Below, one piece after another: positions 61,331 through 64,000 of a stretch of 64,000 nt of DNA. The DNA is taken from contig PTFA01000336.1 of assembly GCA_003342895.1 (NCBI GenBank), forward strand, positions 716,727 through 780,726, given 5' to 3'. How positions within the stretch are numbered: the first letter of the stretch is position 1; each line of letters starts with the position of its first letter. A program made the translations under genes and the position numbers. This stretch comes from Casuarius casuarius. Taxonomy: Eukaryota > Chordata > Aves > Casuariiformes > Casuariidae. The notes below the pieces were generated by a model. That model had not been told where the DNA came from, ran no database searches, and saw nothing but the letters and a program-made list of their open reading frames with translations.

Positions 61331-64000
61331 CACAGCATCACCGAATATTTAAGGTTAGAAGGGACCTCTGGAGATCATCTGGGCCAGCTCCCCCTGCTCT
61401 CAAGCAGGGCAAGATAGAGCTCATTGCCCAGAACCCTTTCCAGATGGTTTTTGGAATATCTCCAGTGATGGAGACTCCACAACCTCTCTGGGCAACCTGT
61501 TCCAGGGCTCTGTCAGCCCCACAGTGAAGTTTTTCCTCATGTTCAGACAGAGCTTCCCATGTTTCAGTCTGTGCCTGTTGCTTCTCATCCCTATCACTGG
61601 GCACCACTGAAAAGAGTCTGGCCCCATCCTCTCTACACCCTCCCTTCAGATACTTAGACATATTGATAAGATTCCCCCCTCAGTCCTCTCTTCTCCAGGC
61701 TGAAGAGTCCCAGCTCTCTCAGCCTTTCTTCATAGGAGATGCTCCAGTCTCTTAATCATCTTAGTAGCCCTTCTCTGGACTCGTTCCAGTAGCTCCATGT
61801 CTCTCTTGTATTGAGGAGCCCAGAACTGCACACAGCACTCCAGGTGTGGCCTCCCCAGGACTGAGCAGAGGGTGAGGATCACCTCCCTTCACCTGCTGGC
61901 AATATTCTTCCTAATGCAGCCCAGGATACCATTGGCCGCCTTGGCCACAAGGGCACACTGCTGGCTCATGGTCAACTTGTTGGCCTCCAGGACTCCCAGG
62001 TCCTCCTCTGCAGAGCTGCTTTCCAGCAGGTCAACCCCCAACCTGTCCAGGTGCATGGGATTATTCCTCCCCAGGGGCAGGCCTCTGCACTTCCTTTTAT
62101 TCAACTTCATGAGATTCCCCTCTGCCCATCTCTCTAGTCTGTCTAGGTCCCTCTGAATGGCAGCACAGCCCTCTGGGGTATCACCCACTCCTCCCAGTTT
62201 TGGATCATCTGCAAACCTGCTGAGAGAGTGCTCTGTCCCATCATCCAGGTCACTGATGAAAATGCTAAACAATACTGGACCCTGTATTGACCCCTGGAGG
62301 ACATTGCTAGCTACAGGCCTCCAACTAGACTTTGTGCTGCTCATCACAACCCTCTGAGCTCTGCCAGACAGCCAATTTTCAAGCCACCTCACTGTCTGCT
62401 CATCTAACCCACACTTCCTCAGCTTGCCTGTGAGGATGTGATGGGAGACAGTGTCCAAAGCCTTACTGAAGTCAAGGGAGACAACTTGCCCTGCTCTCCC
62501 CTCATCTACCCAGCCAGGCATCCCATCATAGAAGGCTCTCAGGCTGTTTGAGCATGATTTCCCCTTTGTGAATCCGTGCTGACTGCTTTGGCTCACCCTC
62601 TTATCCTTCACATGTCTGGAAATGATGTCCAGGATGAGCTGCTCCATCACCTTCCCAGGGATCAATGGGAGACCAACTGCTCTGTAGTTCCCTGGGTCCT
62701 CTTTCTTGCCCTCTTTGAAGGCTGGAGTGACATTTGCTTTCTTCCAGTCCTCAGGCACCTCTCCCAATTTCAAAGATGANTGAGAGTGGACTTGCAATGA
62801 CNTTGGCCAGCTCCCTCAGCACTCACAGGTGTATCCCATCAGGGCCCATGGACCTGTGTATGTCCAGTTTGCTTAAGTGATCCCTAACCCAATTCTTTTC
62901 CACCAAGGGAAAGTCAGCCTTTCTCCATGGTCTCCAGGCCCTGCAATTCCTGAGTAAAGACTGAAGTGAAGAAGGCATTCAGGATCTTTGCATTTTCTGT
63001 ATCCCTTGTCGTGAGGGCCCCTGCCCCATTCAGCAGCTGGCCCACATTTTCCCTAGTCTTCCTTTTACTACTGATGTACTCATAGAAGCCCTTCTTGTTG
63101 TCCTTGACCTCCCTCTCCAGATTAAACTCCCAATGGGCCTTGGCTTTCCTAGCCCCATTCCTGCATACTCAGGCAACATCCCTATATTCCTCACAGGTTA
63201 CCTGTCCCTGCTGCCACCTTTTCTATATGTCCTTCTTGGTTTTGAGTTTTATCAGGAACACCTTGTTCATCCATGCAGGTCTCCTGCCCCTTTTGCTTGA
63301 CTTCTTGATCATTGGGATGGACTGTTCTTGAGCTTGGAGGAGGCGATCCTTGAGTATCAGCCAGCTTTCTTGGACCTGTCTTTCCTCTAGGGTCCTATCC
63401 CATGGGATTCTTTCAAACAGGTCCCTGAAGAAGCTAAAGATTGCTCTCCTGAAGTCCAGGGTTGCTTTTTGCCCTACTCCCTCCTCACAGGATCCNGAAC
63501 TCCAACATCTGATGGGTACTGCAGCCAGGTTGCCCCCAACTTTCACATCTCCAGCCACCCTTCTTTGTAAGAATGAGGTCCAGCAGCACACCTCTGCTCA
63601 CTGGATCCTCTATCACCTGTATCAGGAAGTTATCATCAATGTTCTCCAGGAACCTCCTGGATTGCGTGTGCCTTGCTGCGTTGTCCTGCCAGCAGATACT
63701 GGGGTCATTAAAGTTCCCCAGGGCCTACAAATGTGAGGCTACTTCCAGCTGTCTGTAGAAGGTCTCCTCTACTACTTCTTCCTGATGAGGTGGCCTCTAG
63801 CAAACACCCACAAGTGTCACCCACATTAGTCTGCCCCATAAGCTCTCAGTCACCCCATCACCCATCCTAAAGCAGACCTCCATGCATTCCCACTGCTCTC
63901 ACATAAAGGGCAACTCCCCTGCCTCACCTGTCCTTCCTAAAGATTGCATGTCCCCTGCAACAGGGAGTCACCCACTACTATCACTCACTGCTTCCTCCAG
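61331..64000 (-). mobile_element. Long antisense CR1 LINE, continues past the window
   Basis: Read on the - strand, this is a CR1 of at least 2.67 kb. Next to the window edge is the end of the endonuclease domain. A linker follows (WDRTLEERQVQESW; 63591-63223 frame), then an RT reading frame of 302 codons (62797-61889) with KANVTPAFKEGKKEDPGNYRA at its start, VVSLDFSKALDTVSHHI, and an intact FADD catalytic box. The 3' UTR follows. The 3' end (61346-61331) reads ATTCGGTGATGCTGTG, two degenerate copies of the CR1 terminal octamer. Upstream of the RT frame, stops and shifts are present, so it is not active, but it is the least damaged copy here. Confidence 0.93.

Overview
The window reads as nuclear DNA of a bird. 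It has vertebrate split genes with GT-AG introns, CpG-island promoters, and several chicken-repeat-1 (CR1) LINE copies carrying the usual CR1 3' tails. Bird is inferred from the CR1 content and compact introns. A turtle or crocodile is less likely but not excluded, and I cannot name the species. Single-base Ns are scattered throughout and behave as substitutions, because reading frames run through them.

Three protein genes lie head to tail on the + strand, in an order I recall from human chromosome 15q15: RPUSD2 (1-2640, 5' end outside the window), KNL1/CASC5 (coding 10833-38321, 25 coding exons, 2395 aa) and RAD51 (coding 43887-54802, 9 coding exons, 339 aa). I assembled every exon by splice site and phase. 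All three frames stay open to a natural stop. A tRNA-Ser(GCU) gene (6417-6498, - strand) sits in the same CpG island as the KNL1 promoter and points away from it.

Regions: 1-2.6 kb RPUSD2; 2.6-6.1 kb intergenic, with one unassigned candidate terminal exon on the - strand (3754-3986); 6.2-7.2 kb CpG island with the tRNA and KNL1 promoter (E2F, CDE/CHR-like and YY1-like motifs); 7-38.3 kb KNL1, with CR1 remains in its first intron; 38.3-42.4 kb intergenic; 42.4-42.8 kb RAD51 CpG island; 42.6-55.4 kb RAD51, with an internally deleted CR1 in intron 6; 55.4-61.3 kb intergenic with no recognised gene; 61.3-64 kb a long antisense CR1 that runs off the window.

Functionally, KNL1 is the outer-kinetochore scaffold that recruits spindle-checkpoint proteins and PP1. 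RAD51 is the recombinase of homologous recombination. RPUSD2 is a predicted RNA pseudouridine synthase. KNL1 and RAD51 are both proliferation genes, and the KNL1 promoter shows matching cell-cycle motifs. I see no undescribed multi-gene system. The items most worth a second look are the unassigned - strand exon, a tandem super-repeat within the KNL1 MELT array, the tRNA/KNL1 divergent promoter, and a glycine at a conserved alanine of RAD51.
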